Of a stretch of 64,000 bases of DNA, positions 62,760-64,000 are shown one piece after another. The number at the start of each line of letters is the position of its first letter. The first letter of the stretch is position 1. The position numbers and the translations under genes are program-made. The stretch comes from Prostheceraeus crozeri (lineage: Eukaryota > Platyhelminthes > Polycladida > Euryleptidae). The stretch covers positions 62,001 to 126,000 of the forward strand of contig CAJQUW010004618.1 in assembly GCA_907163375.1 (NCBI GenBank), in the 5' to 3' direction. The notes beneath the pieces are model-generated. The model was given only the letters and a program-made list of their open reading frames with translations, ran no database searches and had not been told where the DNA came from.

Positions 62760-63326
62760 ATGCCTATAATTTACAAACACAATCTTAAACATTTTGCTTC
62801 AAATCAAAAAATTTCTCATGAACCATCTATGAAATCTGTTTACCATTATGACAGTGTAGAAACAATCGGAACACAAATGTTCCTAGGCACCGCAGGTGCC
62901 GTTCAAAAAGAAGGGGCTGGCATCTTTTCTGGTATTGGAAGTATCGTTAACTTAATTAAAAATAATAAAGATTTGATTACATCTGCTGCAAAAGGAGCAG
63001 TTGCTATAGGTAGTACAGCTAGTGCAATATCAAATGCTGTTAAGTCTCAAAACGAATTAAAACAACTAGAAGCTATTCGTAAACTTAGGAATGATTCTGA
63101 AGAACTAAAAAATTTAAAAAAACTTTCAGAGGAAACAAAAAATAAAATTGCTAACATAGATGTTGGGGAAACCTTGAGGAGCGGAGCTCCGTCTGATAGT
63201 AAACATAAGAAGAAATCAGGCGTAGCCATAAAACGTTCAATTGAAGAAATAAGAGGTAATGGTGTTAATAGCAACCTTCGGTCTAACCAGCAAAGCTGTA
63301 GCGGAGCTGGTCTAGCAAAATTCTAA
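62760..63326 (+). CDS. Core or membrane-active virion protein candidate
   Basis: 188 residues. The middle has a glycine/alanine-rich amphipathic stretch (GAGIFSGIGSIVNLIKNNKD, then ITSAAKGAVAIGSTASAISN) followed by a helical charged region (LKQLEAIRKLRNDSEELKNL). A basic patch KHKKKSGVAIKR and a low-complexity tail follow. Adenovirus pVI/pX-like proteins of Polintons and adintoviruses have comparable amphipathic and basic parts, so this is a candidate minor core or membrane-lytic protein; the homology is not shown. GC-rich palindromes lie inside the gene (62886-62900 and near 63180). Start ATG follows CTTAAAAA. It precedes the capsid gene by about 100 bp. Confidence 0.5.
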   Translation: MPIIYKHNLKHFASNQKISHEPSMKSVYHYDSVETIGTQMFLGTAGAVQKEGAGIFSGIGSIVNLIKNNKDLITSAAKGAVAIGSTASAISNAVKSQNELKQLEAIRKLRNDSEELKNLKKLSEETKNKIANIDVGETLRSGAPSDSKHKKKSGVAIKRSIEEIRGNGVNSNLRSNQQSCSGAGLAKF

Positions 63327-63424
63327 AATATATTTTTTAGTAAAATTATTTTAGTAAAATTATTTCAGTAAAAATTTTTTCTGTCTGTGAGAAAAAACAA
63401 AAAGTCAAATTATTTTTTATAAAA

Positions 63425-64000
63425 ATGTCTTCGCTTATCGAAAATAAATTTAGATTAGACGATCCTCCGTTCGTCAGTTATAATCAAAAAAAGAATGACT
63501 ATATAAGAATTGCTATGAATCCCGGATCTTCCAGTAGAGTGAATACTGGAGGTGATTTAATTTTTGAAGTTGATAATCAACAAAGTTATTTATATCTACC
63601 TGATTCATTTTTACACTGTGAATATTCTTTATATAGTGATGCCAATTTTACAACACCATTACCTGATACCGATAATATTGCACTAGAGAATAATTTCTTT
63701 CCAAAATTATTTACACAAATGCGTTTAGATGTTGCAACTCAAAATATAGAAACAATAAGTGATTCTCCAGGTGTAATTGATACAATGCTTAGATTTGTAA
63801 CAATTGGTGAAAATAATAAAAAGTATGAAATCAAAGGTTTGTTTCCTGATACTAATGATGGTATAATTGTTGATGATTAAACTCACGCTGGAACAGATGC
63901 AGCAGGAATTGCGAAAGATGTAGAAAATATTGCAAAACATTTAAATAAAACAAATAATGATGCATATAAAGAAAGACGTGAGTTTAACAAGAAAAGTAAG
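63425..64000 (+). pseudogene. Major capsid protein (F54H12.2-like), broken, runs off window
   Basis: The major capsid protein of these elements has a double jelly-roll fold and builds the icosahedral shell. The visible part has PPFVSYNQKKNDYIRIAMNP, DLIFEVDNQQSYLYLPDSFL, ALENNFFPKLFTQMRLDVAT and IETISDSPGVIDTMLRFV. The 'LENNFFP-LF' with 'DSPG...LRFV' order matches the family annotated in animal genomes as F54H12.2-like. The start ATG follows TTTTATAAAA. The gene continues past the right edge. As a fossil the visible part has about one break. Confidence 0.8.

Larger units (their letters stand above)
52500..64000 (+). mobile_element. Polinton-type virus-like element (right end outside window)
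   Basis: About 11.5 kb are visible: left hairpin and repeats, then genes for a membrane protein, a conserved unknown, a penton-like candidate, packaging ATPase, a small unknown, protein-primed PolB, clamp-like and small proteins on the minus strand, fibre-like coiled coil, core-like protein, and major capsid. Long frames survive, so it is young compared with the surrounding relics, but it carries about three to five breaks. Integrase and cysteine protease are not seen and may lie past 64000. The gene set is closest to animal elements whose capsid is annotated as F54H12.2-like; this is family knowledge, not a search result. Confidence 0.85.

Noticed and set aside
62889-63310. Bacterial or organellar contamination suggested by the GC-rich palindromes
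   Set aside because: The flanking genes are typical of animal Polinton-type elements, and the left end is continuous with animal repeats.

Overview
This is AT-rich animal (metazoan invertebrate) DNA that consists almost entirely of mobile elements. I recognise no host protein-coding gene and no convincing functional tRNA or rRNA gene. The animal assignment rests on the mix of elements: four Penelope-like retroelement relics, several non-LTR retrotransposons, tRNA-derived SINE heads, pogo-like and mariner-like transposase relics, hAT-like ends, and a Polinton-type virus-like element with a protein-primed family B polymerase. I cannot name the phylum from the sequence.

Layout. Bases 1-34 kb hold decayed repeats in long stretches with no recognisable genes. 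They include LINE fragments at 250-865 (-), 4318-6250 (-), 13890-15333 (+) and 25590-29131 (+, nearly full length but broken many times). Penelope-like relics lie at about 2050-2600 (+) and 16200-16690 (-). There are two fold-back elements (9725-10922 and 32065-32704), a tRNA-type SINE at 11025-11226, and a mariner relic at about 24780-25272. A candidate 6.2-kb composite DNA element with matched 16-bp inverted ends and a 6-bp flanking repeat spans 24227-30395, and a GGGCCC-type minisatellite lies inside its right end.

Bases 34-38 kb hold two more Penelope-like elements on the minus strand. One is flanked by direct repeats. A clear hammerhead ribozyme fold lies at 37882-37923 on the plus strand.

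Bases 37948-53907 are a head-to-tail tandem duplication with a unit of about 7.97 kb. The copies differ by only about 15-20 substitutions and a few small length changes. The unit contains a pogo-like transposase relic, about 5 kb without recognisable genes, and the left end of the virus-like element. The left end is marked by a GC-rich hairpin and short tandem repeats.

Bases 52500-64000 are the virus-like element proper, which runs off the right edge. In order it carries a two-helix membrane protein, a conserved protein of unknown function, a candidate minor capsid (penton-like) protein, an A32-like packaging ATPase, a small conserved protein, protein-primed PolB, then on the minus strand a Rad9/PCNA-like clamp candidate and a small protein, then on the plus strand a fibre-like coiled-coil protein, a membrane-active/core-like protein, and the start of a major capsid protein related to the F54H12.2-like family. 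Together these are a replication, packaging and virion module. Integrase and maturation protease are not seen and could lie beyond base 64000. The element is a fossil with a handful of breaks (roughly three to five in the visible part), but its long frames make it much younger than the other relics here. The most unusual features are the clamp-like gene beside a protein-primed polymerase, a TAAAAAATG-type start context shared by most genes, and GC-rich palindromic or tandem inserts inside otherwise AT-rich genes.
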